A DNA stretch of 64,000 nucleotides from an uncultured Hyphomicrobiaceae bacterium. GTDB lineage: Bacteria > Pseudomonadota > Alphaproteobacteria > Rhizobiales > CAMYJA01. The number at the start of each line of letters is the position of its first letter. Positions within the stretch are counted from its first letter, which is position 1. Positions 1 to 11,087 of the stretch are shown piece after piece. The stretch spans positions 122,478 through 186,477 of the forward strand of contig CAMYJA010000002.1 of NCBI GenBank assembly GCA_947258705.1, written 5' to 3'. Made by a program: the position numbers and the translations under genes. Below the pieces are notes generated by a model. It did not search any database. It saw only the letters and a list, made by a program, of their open reading frames with translations, and was not told where the DNA came from.

Positions 1-1
1 T

Positions 2-205
2 CCGCGTGACCGGATCGCTCTCTCTGAGGATGCAACCTATAATGGATACCGCCATTCCGTCCTCGAATTTCTCTATGCACGCCATAGAAATCCGCAATAT
101 GTAAATGAGCGGGAGAAGGAAGATACAGGCGATTCGGGTGATAATAATGCGCCCGACAAAAGCCCTCAGCTCTCTGTCGTGGAGGGATCTGAGCAAGCTG
201 CCTGA
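2..205 (+). CDS. 3' end of an unidentified gene (partial)
   Basis: An open reading frame enters from the left edge and stays open for 67 codons to a TGA at 203-205. The visible part reads as a plausible protein C-terminus: an aromatic and basic helix-like stretch (YNGYRHSVLEFLYARHR) followed by an acidic, Asp/Asn/Glu-rich tail ending in EQAA. I do not recognise the family. It points toward the gph end of the CBB operon, so the two are convergent. It is called a gene because of its composition and because no other frame here is convincing. The start lies outside the window. Confidence 0.5.
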   Translation, partial: PRDRIALSEDATYNGYRHSVLEFLYARHRNPQYVNEREKEDTGDSGDNNAPDKSPQLSVVEGSEQAA

Positions 206-530
206 TCGTCATGAATGCGAAAACAGAAAGAAAAGATTACGGACAAAAACTTGCGCAGTTGACCATTCAGAACAGCTCGATTGCTAAACAAATGTACGTG
301 CAGATTAGTCCAAATTTCAACATCCAATATGGATGACAGAACGGAAACAATCTACTCCATAAAGCGAGACGGCTCCGGGCCGGAAGTGTAAGTGGTCAGG
401 GAATCTTTGTGCTGCCGGTTCACTCTCGATTGCGGAAGTTGAGCGCGCACCGCTCGTGCAGCCCGGGAGTCGTCAAGGTCTGGCAATCGCGGATTTCGGA
501 TCTATGAAGGCATGACGCCGGGCTGTGGGC
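206..530. other. Gap between two convergent genes
   Basis: About 325 bases between the end of the partial gene and the end of gph. No convincing ORF, RNA gene or strong terminator hairpin was seen. It is AT-richer on the left side. Confidence 0.5.
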
Positions 531-1244
531 TCACGTGCGCGCTTCGGCACCCGCGTCCCGCCCCTCGGCGCTGTCCTGGCTCATGAGGCTCACGAGTTCG
601 TCGAAACTGTCGAAAACGAGATCGGCGCCGAGCTCCTGGGCCGGGGTCTTGGTATAGCCGTAGCTCATCACCGCAACCTTTTTGAGACCGGCATTGCGCG
701 CCGATTCGACATCGTGGCCGCTGTCACCCACCATGCCCGTGCGTTCCGGCGTGGTGCCGAGCTCGCTCATAATGCTGAGGAGCGATGCCGGGTCGGGTTT
801 TTTCGGAAAACCGCTGGTGCCGCCGATGACAATATCGAAATAATCCTCGACGCCGAGATTGTGCAAAATTACCTTTGTCACTTCAGTGGGCTTGTTGGTG
901 CAAAGCGCCACCGCGATGCCCCTGCCCTTTAAAAAGCGCAGGAGGTTTTCGGCGCCTGGATAGAGATTGGTCTCGTTGGTGGCGTTGTCCGTGTAGTAAG
1001 CGAGCATGTCGGGCAGCAGACTCTCCACCACCTCGGGCGATGAGTCGGCGCCATGGGCGCGCAGGCCGCGCTCGATGAGTTTGGGCACGCCGGCGCCGAT
1101 CATGTTGCGCACGGCACTGACGGAATGCGCCGGGTGGCCGCCATGCTTTTCGAGGATTGTGTTGAGCGCATGGGCGAGGTCGGGCGCGCTGTCAACCAGC
1201 GTGCCGTCGAGGTCGAGCACGATTGTGTCCAGATTTTCCAGCAT
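531..1244 (-). CDS. gph: Phosphoglycolate phosphatase, HAD family
   Basis: Predicted to dephosphorylate 2-phosphoglycolate, the product of RuBisCO oxygenation, to glycolate in the cytoplasm. About 237 residues, normal for the family. HAD motif I is DLDGTLVDS near the N-terminus, motif II is the T of ALCTNKP, the motif III lysine lies in FPKKPDP, and motif IV is MVGDSGHD. The ATG at 1244 is chosen because it sits 8 bases after the rpe stop and directly precedes the HAD core; the longer frame only adds a translation of rpe in the wrong frame. It is the last gene of the CBB operon, which fits CbbZ. The specific substrate is inferred from context; other HAD sugar-phosphatase activities are possible. 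Confidence 0.88.
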   Translation of the reverse strand: MLENLDTIVLDLDGTLVDSAPDLAHALNTILEKHGGHPAHSVSAVRNMIGAGVPKLIERGLRAHGADSSPEVVESLLPDMLAYYTDNATNETNLYPGAENLLRFLKGRGIAVALCTNKPTEVTKVILHNLGVEDYFDIVIGGTSGFPKKPDPASLLSIMSELGTTPERTGMVGDSGHDVESARNAGLKKVAVMSYGYTKTPAQELGADLVFDSFDELVSLMSQDSAEGRDAGAEART

Positions 1245-1252
1245 GAGTGCGC

Positions 1253-1924
1253 TCAGGCCGCTTTTGCCTGGACGGCGTTGGCTCTGATCGCGGAAATATT
1301 CTCGGCGTAAGGCGCGCCTTTGAATATGCCCGATCCGGCCACGATCACGTCGGCGCCGGCGCCGGTGACCTTGTGGATCGTATCCGCGTTGACGCCACCA
1401 TCGACTTCCAGATAAATCGGCCGGTCGCCGATCATCTTCCTGATATTGGCGATCTTGTCGCACTGGCTTTCGATAAAGCTCTGGCCGCCAAAACCCGGAT
1501 TGACCGTCATGACCAGAATGAGATCGACCTTGTCCATGACATATTCAATGGCGCTTTCGGGCGTGGAAGGATTGAGCGATACGCCGGCCTTCTTGCCCAG
1601 TGAGCGGATGAATTGCAGGGACCTGTCGAGGTGAGGGCCGGCTTCGGCATGAACCGTGATGATGTCGGCGCCGGCCTTTGCATAATCCTCGAGGTAAGGG
1701 TCGGCGGGCGCGATCATCAGATGCACGTCGAAGATTTTCTTGGTGTGCGGCCTGATGCATTCGATTACGGGCGGGCCGAACGTCAGATTGGGCACGAAAT
1801 GACCGTCCATGACATCGATATGGATCCAGTCGCAGCCCGCCTCGTCGACAGCGCGCACTTCCTCGCCGAGTTTGGCGAAGTCCGCCGACAATATGGACGG
1901 CGCGATAATAAGGTCGTTGCTCAT
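1253..1924 (-). CDS. rpe: Ribulose-phosphate 3-epimerase
   Basis: Interconverts ribulose 5-phosphate and xylulose 5-phosphate in the regenerative phase of the CBB cycle and in the pentose phosphate pathway. 223 residues, the typical size. Visible signatures are [16 protein letters not shown] at the N-terminus, the metal/catalytic stretch [17 protein letters not shown], the [10 protein letters not shown] loop, and [11 protein letters not shown] with the VAGSGIF phosphate-binding end of the TIM barrel. It lies 22 bases downstream of the unknown 121-residue gene and 8 bases before gph, so it is almost certainly cotranscribed with both. The cbb-operon name would be cbbE. Confidence 0.95.
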   Translation of the reverse strand: MSNDLIIAPSILSADFAKLGEEVRAVDEAGCDWIHIDVMDGHFVPNLTFGPPVIECIRPHTKKIFDVHLMIAPADPYLEDYAKAGADIITVHAEAGPHLDRSLQFIRSLGKKAGVSLNPSTPESAIEYVMDKVDLILVMTVNPGFGGQSFIESQCDKIANIRKMIGDRPIYLEVDGGVNADTIHKVTGAGADVIVAGSGIFKGAPYAENISAIRANAVQAKAA

Positions 1925-1946
1925 GTGTTTTTGCTCTCGTCTTTTC

Positions 1947-2312
1947 TCAGTTTTCGTTCAATTGTAAATCGACCGCCTGCCGTTGCAGCCTGTCCGCGAC
2001 AATGTCGCTTAATTCGTCGAGCACGGATCCCATAACCAGACCGGCGTGCATGTGATAAATACTGAGTTCGCAGCCGACGGGTTCATGTAGCGCCCTTCTC
2101 ATATCGGCCTTGAACGACTGCCAGATCATGATCGTCCGGCCCCCGCTTGTGCTGTCGACGCAGCGCCATAATTGCCGGTTCAGAATCATGATCAGGCCGC
2201 GATGTGTTGTCAGCTCGAACTGCGACGGCGTCCCTATGCGCAGGAGAGCCAGCCTGACGTGATTGTAAACCGTCGCCGGAATCGTCTTTGGCATGACGCG
2301 AATCGGTTCCAT
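1947..2312 (-). CDS. Unknown 121-residue protein inside the CBB operon
   Basis: No family recognised. The protein is predicted soluble, with no signal peptide or membrane helix. It has a mixed basic N-terminal half ([21 protein letters not shown]) and a His/Met-containing helix-like C-terminal half ([28 protein letters not shown]). The ATG at 2312 has a GAGGA ribosome binding site about 10 bases upstream. It is codirectional with cbbX (108 bases before it) and rpe (22 bases after it), so it should be expressed with the CBB enzymes. A regulatory or RuBisCO-maintenance role is only a guess from position. Confidence 0.7.
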   Translation of the reverse strand: MEPIRVMPKTIPATVYNHVRLALLRIGTPSQFELTTHRGLIMILNRQLWRCVDSTSGGRTIMIWQSFKADMRRALHEPVGCELSIYHMHAGLVMGSVLDELSDIVADRLQRQAVDLQLNEN

Positions 2313-2420
2313 TGCGGGCTTGTCCTCAATTTTCGCGAATCTCCAAGCATTCTAGCATGGAAAGTGCTTATTGAATGACGAAAGCCCCCGGGTGTTTATA
2401 ATCCGGTTTGTATGCGTCTC

Positions 2421-3404
2421 CTAATCAGTTTTATCCATTGAAACCGGGTTTAAAATTCCATCGGCCGGATCGCCGTCGAGCTTGCCCTCCACGAAAACAC
2501 GGCTGACCAGGAAATCTTCGGCGTCCAGCGTCGTCAGGTCGGATTTGCTCAGGGACTTGTTCCTGTCCGCGAAAAGACGGTTCGCCTGACGCAGACGGGC
2601 GCGGTCGAGAGCGTTGCGGATCGACCGGGCGTTGGCGAAATGCGGCAGTTTCATGCGCAGAGGAATATAGTCGTGCAAGGCTTTTTTGGCGTCGGCACTG
2701 AGCTGGTAATTGAGGTCGGACAGCATCAGTTCCGCAATTGCTTCGAGCTCCTCCGATGAGTAATCCGGGAAATCGAGGTGATGGGCGATACGCGAGCGCA
2801 TGCCCGGATTGCTCTCGAAAAAGCGGTCCATCTTGTCCTTGTAGCCGGCCAGAATGACAACCAGATCGTCGCGGTTGTTTTCCATGACCTGCAGCAGGAT
2901 CTCGATCGATTCGCCGCCGTAGTCCCGTTCGTTTTCGGGCTTGTACAGGTAATAGGCCTCGTCGATGAACAGAACCCCGCCCATTGCCTTTTTAATGACC
3001 GCCTTGGTCTTTGGCGCGGTATGGCCGATATATTGTCCGACGAGATCGTCGCGGGTTACCGAAACGAGGTGGCCCTCGCGTACGTAACCGAGGCGATGCA
3101 GAATCTCGGCCATGCGGAGTGCAACCGTGGTCTTTCCGGTGCCGGGATTGCCGGTGAAATTCATGTGCAGCGTCGGTGTCTCGGACGTCAGATCAAACTG
3201 ACGGCGCAGACGGTCAACGAGCAGCAGTGCCGCGATTTCCTTGATGCGGGTTTTAACGGGCACCAGCCCGACCAGTTCGCGGTCCAGTTTGTCGAGGACC
3301 TCCTGAACCTGCGATTGTTCGAATTCTTCCTGCAAATTAACCGAGGCTCCCTCCGGGAGGATCTCGGTATTTTGTTCAGCGGTGGCATTTTCGGTGTCGC
3401 TCAT
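2421..3404 (-). CDS. cbbX: Red-type RuBisCO activase CbbX
   Basis: AAA+ ATPase that removes inhibitory sugar phosphates from red-type form I RuBisCO by pulling on the large-subunit C-terminus. 327 residues. Walker A is GNPGTGKTT (Lys91), the pore-loop region YIGHT is at about 125-129, Walker B is GGVLFIDEA (Asp148-Glu149), followed by an arginine-finger region in GMRSRI and the C-terminal AAA lid. It is the third member of the cbbLSX block, 148 bases after cbbS across two strong hairpins that may set its expression below that of cbbLS. The family assignment is firm. No strong ribosome binding site is seen in front of the ATG at 3404. Confidence 0.96.
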   Translation of the reverse strand: MSDTENATAEQNTEILPEGASVNLQEEFEQSQVQEVLDKLDRELVGLVPVKTRIKEIAALLLVDRLRRQFDLTSETPTLHMNFTGNPGTGKTTVALRMAEILHRLGYVREGHLVSVTRDDLVGQYIGHTAPKTKAVIKKAMGGVLFIDEAYYLYKPENERDYGGESIEILLQVMENNRDDLVVILAGYKDKMDRFFESNPGMRSRIAHHLDFPDYSSEELEAIAELMLSDLNYQLSADAKKALHDYIPLRMKLPHFANARSIRNALDRARLRQANRLFADRNKSLSKSDLTTLDAEDFLVSRVFVEGKLDGDPADGILNPVSMDKTD

Positions 3405-3449
3405 TTCGATATCACGCTTGTTATCTGATTGATTGGGGGTGTTGCGAGG

Positions 3450-3470
3450 CGGAAGATATCTTATCTTCCG
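3450..3470. other. Perfect hairpin in the cbbS-cbbX gap (proximal to cbbX)
   Basis: Arms CGGAAGATA (3450-3458) and TATCTTCCG (3462-3470) form a 9-bp perfect stem with a 3-base loop. There is no T-tract on the transcribed (minus) strand after it, so it is better read as an mRNA processing or stability element, or a protein site, than as a simple terminator. Confidence 0.5.
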
Positions 3471-3497
3471 AATTTAATTCTGTAATTTATGTGGTTG

Positions 3498-3524
3498 CCG
3501 GCGGCGGAACACGTCCGCCGCCGG
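3498..3524. other. Strong GC-rich hairpin just after cbbS
   Basis: Arms CCGGCGGCGGA (3498-3508) and TCCGCCGCCGG (3514-3524) form an 11-bp perfect stem with a 5-base loop, 28 bases downstream of the cbbS stop. No U-tract follows on the minus strand. Stem-loops behind cbbS are known in other cbb operons as attenuators or RNA-stabilising ends; the same role is inferred here. Confidence 0.6.
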
Positions 3525-3552
3525 AACTATTATTGTAAAGTTCGACCGCAGC

Positions 3553-3990
3553 CTATGCGCGCTCGCCTTCGGGCTTGTCGGCCGCATAAGATGTGATCGT
3601 GTAGCCCATCGAACGGCCGTCGCGCTCGGTTCTTTGGAGCTTGAAGCCTGGCTCGTTAGGCGGCCGATTGACGATATAGGACATGCGCGGCGCTTCCCAG
3701 CCATGTGTATTGTCAAAGGCTGTTACGCGGATATACATGTTCGGGAAGGTCTTCCGGCAATCGTTGATTTCCATCAAGATGCCGGCCGGGTCCTTCAGAT
3801 CGAACATCGGCATGCCGAACATATCCCAATATGTGTTCCGCGGATGCGGATCATCGGTGTATTCGATATTGACCGCCCAGCCATTATCAAGGGCGTATTT
3901 GATCTGAGCCGTGATTTGCTCGTCTGTGAGTTCGGGCAGGAAAGAAAACTGCCCCTGTGTAACCCGGTTTCCGGGATTGGACATTGCCAT
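3553..3990 (-). CDS. cbbS: RuBisCO small subunit, red type
   Basis: Small subunit of form I RuBisCO, eight copies of which cap the large-subunit octamer. 145 residues. It has the red-type features: the short N-terminus with GQFSFLPELTDEQI, the WxMFGMPMFDL core strand, the CRKTFPNMYIRVTAFDNTHGWE region, and the C-terminal extension with RPPNEPGFKLQRTERDGR that forms the central-pore hairpin in red-type enzymes. A strong ribosome binding site (AAAAAGGAG) lies 9 bases before the ATG at 3990. It is 50 bases downstream of cbbL and in the same operon. Confidence 0.97.
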   Translation of the reverse strand: MAMSNPGNRVTQGQFSFLPELTDEQITAQIKYALDNGWAVNIEYTDDPHPRNTYWDMFGMPMFDLKDPAGILMEINDCRKTFPNMYIRVTAFDNTHGWEAPRMSYIVNRPPNEPGFKLQRTERDGRSMGYTITSYAADKPEGERA

Positions 3991-4040
3991 AGCATGTCAC
4001 TCCTTTTTTTCTGTCGTTTTTAACTGGTTAACTCGTTGGT

Positions 4041-5534
<1,494 letters not shown>

Positions 5535-5601
5535 TCAAAGTTTGATGTAGTCGTGCTTAAAGAACTGCCCCATGAAATCGGGGTGTTTGCTTGAAGTTTT
5601 T

Positions 5602-5631
5602 GGCGCGGCCACCCGGTATGGCGGCCGTGCC
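5602..5631. other. Hairpin between fba and cbbL
   Basis: Arms GGCGCGGCC (5602-5610) and GGCCGTGCC (5623-5631) pair over 9 positions with one G-T wobble. It lies just after the aldolase stop and about 80 bases before cbbL. With no T-tract on the minus strand, a processing or mRNA-stabilising role upstream of the highly expressed cbbLS is more likely than termination. Confidence 0.4.
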
Positions 5632-5639
5632 TGTTTAGG

Positions 5640-6722
5640 TTATTCTGCTGCTTTGGCCGCTCCTACGACTGGATCGAGCGAACCGGCTGCATAGCGCTTG
5701 GCCATTTCCGCAATTGGTATGACCTTGATCTTGTGCGCCTGTCCGGACGTGCCGAAGGCTTCAAACCGGTCGTGACAGACTTTTGCCATGGCATCGGTTG
5801 CCGGCTTGAGGAACTTGCGCGGGTCGAATTGCGATTTGTCTTCCATCGCGACCTTGCGCATCTGGCCCGTTGCCGCCATACGCAGGTCGGTATCGATATT
5901 GACCTTGCGGACGCCGGTCTTGATGCCGCGTGCGATTTCCTCGACCGGTACGCCATAAGTCTGCGGCATTTCTCCGCCGAACTCGTTGATGACGTCCTGG
6001 AGCTCCTGGGGAACGGATGACGAGCCATGCATAACGATATGCGTGTTCGGCAGACGTTTGTGGATTTCCGCGATGACGGTCATGTCGAGAATGTCACCCG
6101 TCGGCGGGCGGGTGAATTTATACGCACCGTGCGAGGTGCCGATGGCGACGGCGAGGGCGTCGCACTTGGTTTGCGTGACAAAGTCCAGCGCTTCATCGGG
6201 ATCGGTCAAAAGCATGTCTTTCGACAATGCGCCTTCGAAGCCATGGCCGTCTTCCGCCTCGCCCTTGCCGGTTTCGAGCGAGCCGAGGCAACCCAGTTCA
6301 CCTTCGACCGATGCGCCGACCATATGCGCCATGTCGGTCACGGTCTTGGTGACATTGACGTTGTAATCGTAAGAGGCGGGGGTTTTGGCATCCTCTTCGA
6401 GCGAGCCATCCATCATGACGGAAGTGAAACCGTGCTGGATCGCGCTCAGGCAGGTGGCGGCGTTGTTGCCGTGATCCTGATGCATGCAGATCGGAATTTC
6501 GGGATAGATCAGCGTCAGGGCCTCTATCATTTTCGCAAGCATGATGTCGTTGGCGTATTCACGGGCGCCCCGGCTGGCCTGAATGATGACCGGTGCGTCG
6601 CATTTGCGCGCCGCCTCCATGATGGCGATGCCCTGTTCCATATTGTTGATGTTATAGGCGGGAACGCCGTAATCGTTTTCAGCAGCGTGATCGAGAAGCT
6701 GTCTTAATGTGATGAGTGCCAT
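5640..6722 (-). CDS. cbbA: Class II fructose-bisphosphate aldolase, Calvin-cycle subtype
   Basis: Zn-dependent aldolase joining triose phosphates to fructose 1,6-bisphosphate and, in CBB bacteria, also making sedoheptulose 1,7-bisphosphate. 360 residues. Metal-site signatures are [11 protein letters not shown] (class II HxDH motif), [23 protein letters not shown] and [11 protein letters not shown], with the NIDTDLRMA phosphate-binding end. The start ATG has ATAAAGGAG-like purines just upstream (rc of TTTATTCTCCTTG). It lies 41 bases after pgk and before cbbL. It would supply both bisphosphates that need dephosphorylation, yet no bisphosphatase is present here (see pfp). Confidence 0.96.
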   Translation of the reverse strand: MALITLRQLLDHAAENDYGVPAYNINNMEQGIAIMEAARKCDAPVIIQASRGAREYANDIMLAKMIEALTLIYPEIPICMHQDHGNNAATCLSAIQHGFTSVMMDGSLEEDAKTPASYDYNVNVTKTVTDMAHMVGASVEGELGCLGSLETGKGEAEDGHGFEGALSKDMLLTDPDEALDFVTQTKCDALAVAIGTSHGAYKFTRPPTGDILDMTVIAEIHKRLPNTHIVMHGSSSVPQELQDVINEFGGEMPQTYGVPVEEIARGIKTGVRKVNIDTDLRMAATGQMRKVAMEDKSQFDPRKFLKPATDAMAKVCHDRFEAFGTSGQAHKIKVIPIAEMAKRYAAGSLDPVVGAAKAAE

Positions 6723-6763
6723 TTTATTCTCCTTGGGTGATCTTGATTTCTCACTTGATGCCT

Positions 6764-7978
6764 CTAATAGGATGTCAGCGCGACAATGCCCGGTAATTGC
6801 CGGCCTTCAAGCCACTCCAGAAATGCCCCGCCAGCCGTGGATATATATGTGAATTGATCCGAGACATTTGCTGCGTTTAGTGCCGCGACGGTATCGCCGC
6901 CGCCTGCGATCGTTGCCAGCTGGCCGCTTGATGTGAGTTCAGCCGCTTTTTTCGCGAGGCCGAACGTGCCTTCGCCAAAGGGTTCGATTTCGAACGCGCC
7001 CAATGGTCCGTTCCAGAGCAGTGTACGGCAATCCGAGATTTCATCGTTCAGATTTGCCAAAGTGGCATGTCCCACATCGAGGATCATACCATCATCAGGT
7101 ATATTTGCGACATCAAAGGTCCCAATGTCGGCGCCCGCCTTGAATTCGGATGCGACCCGTGCGTCCGTGGGGAGAAGAATCTTGCAATTCATTTCAGCGG
7201 CGCGGCTCAGGATTTCCTCGACCGTATCGGCAAAGTCGGGTTCGCAAAGCGAGTTACCAACTCCGATGCCCTGGGCGTGCAGAAATGTATTGGCCATGCC
7301 GCCGCCGATGATGAGCTTGTCGACCTTGGCGACCATGTTGGTCAGAACGGGAATTTTCGTCGATACCTTGGCGCCGCCGACGACGGCGGCTACGGGCCGT
7401 GCGGGGTTGTCGAGGGCCGATCTGAGCGCACTGACTTCCAGCATCAGGGACCGGCCGGCATAGGCGGGCAGAATTTCGGCAATTGCGGCGGTGGATGCGT
7501 GGGCCCGGTGCGAACAGGAAAAGGCGTCATTGACATAAATGTCGCCAAGCCTGGCCAGGCTTTGGGCAAACCCGCCGTCGTTTTTCTCCTCGCCTTCATG
7601 GAAGCGCAGATTTTCGAGCAGCACAACCTGGCCGTTTTCAAGCGCGGCCACAGCGCTTTCCGCCGCTTCGCCAATGCAGTCATCGGCGAAACCAACCGGC
7701 GTTCCGTCCATCAGACCGCGCATTTTGTCAGCGACGGGTTTCAAGGTCATTTCAGGAACACGAGCACCTTTCGGGCGGCCGAAATGCGACAATATGACGA
7801 CCTTCGCCCCGCGCCGGGCAAAGTCCTCAACAGTCGGCAGAAAGCGCTCGATGCGGGTCGCATCGGTTACCTGCCCATCCGCCGTGGGGACGTTGAGATC
7901 CGCCCTCACGAGGATGCGCTTGCCGGCAATGTCGAGGCCGTCAGTCGATCGCAGTTTATCGAGCGCCATTTCGGTCAT
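6764..7978 (-). CDS. pgk: Phosphoglycerate kinase
   Basis: Phosphorylates 3-phosphoglycerate with ATP in the reductive direction of the CBB cycle. About 404 residues from the chosen start. Visible motifs are [11 protein letters not shown], the substrate-binding [59 protein letters not shown] and the C-terminal GGGDTVAAL nucleotide site. The ATG at 7978 overlaps the gap stop as ATGA, the normal translational coupling; a second in-frame ATG at 7969 is also possible. The longer frame up to 8032 would intrude into gap and is rejected. Confidence 0.96.
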   Translation of the reverse strand: MTEMALDKLRSTDGLDIAGKRILVRADLNVPTADGQVTDATRIERFLPTVEDFARRGAKVVILSHFGRPKGARVPEMTLKPVADKMRGLMDGTPVGFADDCIGEAAESAVAALENGQVVLLENLRFHEGEEKNDGGFAQSLARLGDIYVNDAFSCSHRAHASTAAIAEILPAYAGRSLMLEVSALRSALDNPARPVAAVVGGAKVSTKIPVLTNMVAKVDKLIIGGGMANTFLHAQGIGVGNSLCEPDFADTVEEILSRAAEMNCKILLPTDARVASEFKAGADIGTFDVANIPDDGMILDVGHATLANLNDEISDCRTLLWNGPLGAFEIEPFGEGTFGLAKKAAELTSSGQLATIAGGGDTVAALNAANVSDQFTYISTAGGAFLEWLEGRQLPGIVALTSY

Positions 7979-8985
7979 ATGAGCTTGCCCATAGCAACGG
8001 CTGTGTCGCTCATGCGGTTGGAGAAGCCCCATTCATTGTCATACCAGGAGACGACCCGGCAGAACGTGCCGTCGACGACCTGCGTGCTGCCCGAGTCGAA
8101 TGTCGAGCTTGCGGATGAATGGTTGAAGTCGGAGGACACGAGTTTCCGGTCGTTGACTTCAAGGACGCCTTGCACGCCGTTCGAAGCCGCGTTCGAGACG
8201 GCCTGGTTGATCTCATCGACCGTGGTCGGACGGGCCGATGTAAACGTAAGGTCGATGAGGCTGACATTCGGCGTCGGTACGCGAATGGCTGCGCCGTCGA
8301 GCTTGCCCTGCATTTCAGGCAGGACGAGGCCGACCGCGCGGGCGGCGCCCGTCGAAGTCGGGATCAGGTTCGATGCTGCGCCGCGGGCGCGGTAGAAGTC
8401 GGAGTGGAAGGTGTCCACGGTCCTTTGGTCGCCGGTGTAGGAATGGATGGTCGTCATGTATCCGCGCTCGATGCCGATCGAGTTGTTGAGCGCCTGCGCC
8501 ACTGGTGCGAGGCAGTTGGTGGTGCATGACGCGTTCGAAACGACGTGATGGCCGGATTCCAGCTTTTCGTGATTGACGCCGTAAACTACCGTCAGATCGG
8601 CTTCGCCGCAAGGCGCTGAAACGAGAACGCGCTTGGCGCCGCCATCGATGTGGCGGGAGGCCGACTTCTTGTCGGTGAAGATGCCCGTGCATTCCATCAC
8701 GATGTCGACATTGAGGTCGTTCCAGGGAAGGTCTTCAGGATTTCTTTCGGAGCAGAATTTAATGCTCTGGCCGCCGACATTCATATTGCCGTCAGACAGG
8801 TTGATATCGCCGTTATAGCGGCCATGCACGCTATCGAATTCAAGCAGGTGAGCGTTCATTTCGGCCGGCGCCAGATCGTTGATGGCGACGAATTCAAGGT
8901 CGTCGCGGCCCGATTCCAGATAGGATCTCAGAACCAGGCGACCGATACGGCCGAATCCATTGATGGCTACGCGTTTTTTCGACAT
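7975..8985 (-). CDS. gap: Glyceraldehyde-3-phosphate dehydrogenase, type I
   Basis: Reduces 1,3-bisphosphoglycerate to glyceraldehyde 3-phosphate. 336 residues, standard length. The Rossmann start is VAINGFGRIGRLVLRS, the catalytic Cys lies in SNASCTTNCLAP, the catalytic His in TTIHSYTGDQ, and the C-terminal SWYDNEWGFSNRM is canonical. NDLAPAEM after the second beta strand leaves the cofactor preference (NAD versus NADP) undecided by eye. It overlaps pgk by 4 bases and follows tkt by 48 bases. The cbb name would be cbbG. Confidence 0.97.
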   Translation of the reverse strand: MSKKRVAINGFGRIGRLVLRSYLESGRDDLEFVAINDLAPAEMNAHLLEFDSVHGRYNGDINLSDGNMNVGGQSIKFCSERNPEDLPWNDLNVDIVMECTGIFTDKKSASRHIDGGAKRVLVSAPCGEADLTVVYGVNHEKLESGHHVVSNASCTTNCLAPVAQALNNSIGIERGYMTTIHSYTGDQRTVDTFHSDFYRARGAASNLIPTSTGAARAVGLVLPEMQGKLDGAAIRVPTPNVSLIDLTFTSARPTTVDEINQAVSNAASNGVQGVLEVNDRKLVSSDFNHSSASSTFDSGSTQVVDGTFCRVVSWYDNEWGFSNRMSDTAVAMGKLI

Positions 8986-9033
8986 TTATATTTCCTTCGC
9001 TTTTCGGGGTTTTTTGATTTTGCGATTTCTTGT

Positions 9034-11064
9034 TCAGGCGCTGGCTATTTTTTCCCGTGCCATTTCGGCGACATGTTTGGCCGTGATGCCGAAGTGCTCG
9101 TAAAGCGCATCGCCCGGGCCGGAGGCGCCGAAGCCCTTCATGCCGACGAAGCCGCCATGATCGCCGAGCCAGCGGTCCCAGCCGAATCGGACGGCGGCCT
9201 CGATGCCGATGCGCGGCGCGTCGCCGAGAACTTCATGGCGGTATTTGTGATCCTGGGCGGCAAAGAGTTCCCAGCATGGCATGGACACGACCGCAGCCTT
9301 GACGCCGTTGTCGGCCAGGATGTCGGCCGCGGCAATTGCGATCTCGACTTCCGATCCGGTCGCGAGCAATGTGACATCACGTCCTCCATCGGCTTCGCGA
9401 AGCACATAGGCGCCCTTGGCCGAAAGGTTTTCGTCGGTATGTTCGGTCCTGACGGTCGAGAGTTTCTGACGGGTCATCGACATGATCGAAGGCGTATTCG
9501 GGGTCGACAGGGCCATTTCCCAGCATTCCGCCGATTCCACCGTATCTGCCGGGCGGAAAACATTGAGGTTTGGTATGGCGCGCAGGCTGGCAAGGGTTTC
9601 GACCGGTTGATGGGTGGGTCCGTCTTCGCCAACCCCGATGCTGTCATGGGTCATGACGTGGATGACACGGGCTCCCATTAACGCGCCGAGGCGGATTGCG
9701 CCGCGGGAGTAATCGGCAAAGACCAGGAAGGTTCCGCTATAGGGTACGGCGCCGCCATGCAGGGCGAGGCCGTTCATCGCTGCCGCCATGCCGAATTCGC
9801 GCACGCCATAATGCATGTAATTGCCCGACGCGTCGTCCGGCGTGATGGGTTTATACTGGCTCGTTTTGCAGCCATTGGAACCCGTGAGGTCGGCCGAACC
9901 GCCAACGATGCCCGGTACCAGCGGCAACAGCGCTTCCGCAACCATGGCGTTCGACTGGCGGGTGGCCACGGCGCCCGGATTAGCACCACCGGCGGAAACT
10001 TCCGCCTTCAGGCTCTTCACGGCATCTTTGATATTGGCCATCACAGCTTCGCTGACCGGATTGGCGAGAGATGTGCGTTCCGCATCGCTCAATTTCGTTG
10101 CGCGGCCGGTCCAGGCGTCATATGCGCCACGGCCGCGGCTGCCGGCAGCCTGCCAGCTTGCCATGATGTGGTCGGGCACGACGAAGGGCGGGTGATCCCA
10201 GCCAAGCTCGACGCGCGCGGCGGCAATTTCTTCTTCGCCGAGTTTCTCGCCATGAGTGGCTGCCGTTCCTTGCTTGTTCGGCGCGCCAAAGCCGATGATT
10301 GTCTTGCAGGCGATCAATGAAGGCTTGTCCGATTTCTGGGCGGCCTCGATTGCGCTCGCGACGGCTTCCGGATCATGTCCGTCGACACGGACGGCATCCC
10401 AGCCCGATGCCTCGAAACGTTTCAGCTGATCGTCGGAGCACGACATGTCGAGGGTGCCGTCGATGGAGATATTGTTGTCGTCCCAGAGCAGGATGAGCTT
10501 GTTCAGCTTGTAATGGCCGGCCATGGAGATCGCTTCATGGCTGACGCCTTCCATCAGGCAGCCATCGCCTGAAATAACATAGGTATAGTGATCGGAAATA
10601 TCGCTTCCCAGCCGGTCCGCCACCATTCTCTCGGCCAGCGCCATGCCGACGGATGTGGCGAGCCCCTGACCCAATGGTCCGGTGGTCGTCTCGACGCCAA
10701 CCATATGGCCGTATTCCGGGTGGCCGGCGGTCTTGGAACCCAATTGGCGGAAATTCTTGATGTCGTCGATCGTCACGCCGGGATAGCCGGTGAGATAAAG
10801 CAGGGAATAAATCAGCATGGAGCCGTGGCCCGCGGACAAAACGAAGCGGTCCCGGTCATACCAATCGGGATTTGCGGCATCATATTTAAGGAAGCGGGTG
10901 AACAACACGGTGGCGACATCGGCCATACCCATCGGCATGCCCGGATGGCCGCAGGCTGCCTTTTCGACGGCATCCATGGACAATGCGCGGATGGCGTTGG
11001 CCATTTCCTTGTGGGTGGCGGTCTCGGTGTCTGTTCCGCCAGAGACTGCTGCGGCCTCAGTCAT
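9034..11064 (-). CDS. tkt: Transketolase
   Basis: Thiamine diphosphate enzyme that moves two-carbon units between sugar phosphates in CBB regeneration. 676 residues, typical. Visible are CGHPGMPMG near the N-terminus, the ThDP/metal motif [13 protein letters not shown] ... [14 protein letters not shown], the second domain with [35 protein letters not shown], and the C-terminal domain with [16 protein letters not shown] precedes the ATG at 11064. It is second in the operon, 23 bases after the first phosphoribulokinase gene. Confidence 0.97.
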   Translation of the reverse strand: MTEAAAVSGGTDTETATHKEMANAIRALSMDAVEKAACGHPGMPMGMADVATVLFTRFLKYDAANPDWYDRDRFVLSAGHGSMLIYSLLYLTGYPGVTIDDIKNFRQLGSKTAGHPEYGHMVGVETTTGPLGQGLATSVGMALAERMVADRLGSDISDHYTYVISGDGCLMEGVSHEAISMAGHYKLNKLILLWDDNNISIDGTLDMSCSDDQLKRFEASGWDAVRVDGHDPEAVASAIEAAQKSDKPSLIACKTIIGFGAPNKQGTAATHGEKLGEEEIAAARVELGWDHPPFVVPDHIMASWQAAGSRGRGAYDAWTGRATKLSDAERTSLANPVSEAVMANIKDAVKSLKAEVSAGGANPGAVATRQSNAMVAEALLPLVPGIVGGSADLTGSNGCKTSQYKPITPDDASGNYMHYGVREFGMAAAMNGLALHGGAVPYSGTFLVFADYSRGAIRLGALMGARVIHVMTHDSIGVGEDGPTHQPVETLASLRAIPNLNVFRPADTVESAECWEMALSTPNTPSIMSMTRQKLSTVRTEHTDENLSAKGAYVLREADGGRDVTLLATGSEVEIAIAAADILADNGVKAAVVSMPCWELFAAQDHKYRHEVLGDAPRIGIEAAVRFGWDRWLGDHGGFVGMKGFGASGPGDALYEHFGITAKHVAEMAREKIASA

Positions 11065-11087
11065 ATGCTTATCTCCTAAATTGATCC

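Noticed and set aside
3498-3524. Rho-independent terminator after cbbS
   Set aside because: The stem is strong, but no T-tract follows on the minus strand and cbbX continues in the same direction.
7067-8395. 442-residue plus-strand frame across pgk and gap
   Set aside because: Antisense shadow of two conserved CBB genes; no domain or ribosome site.
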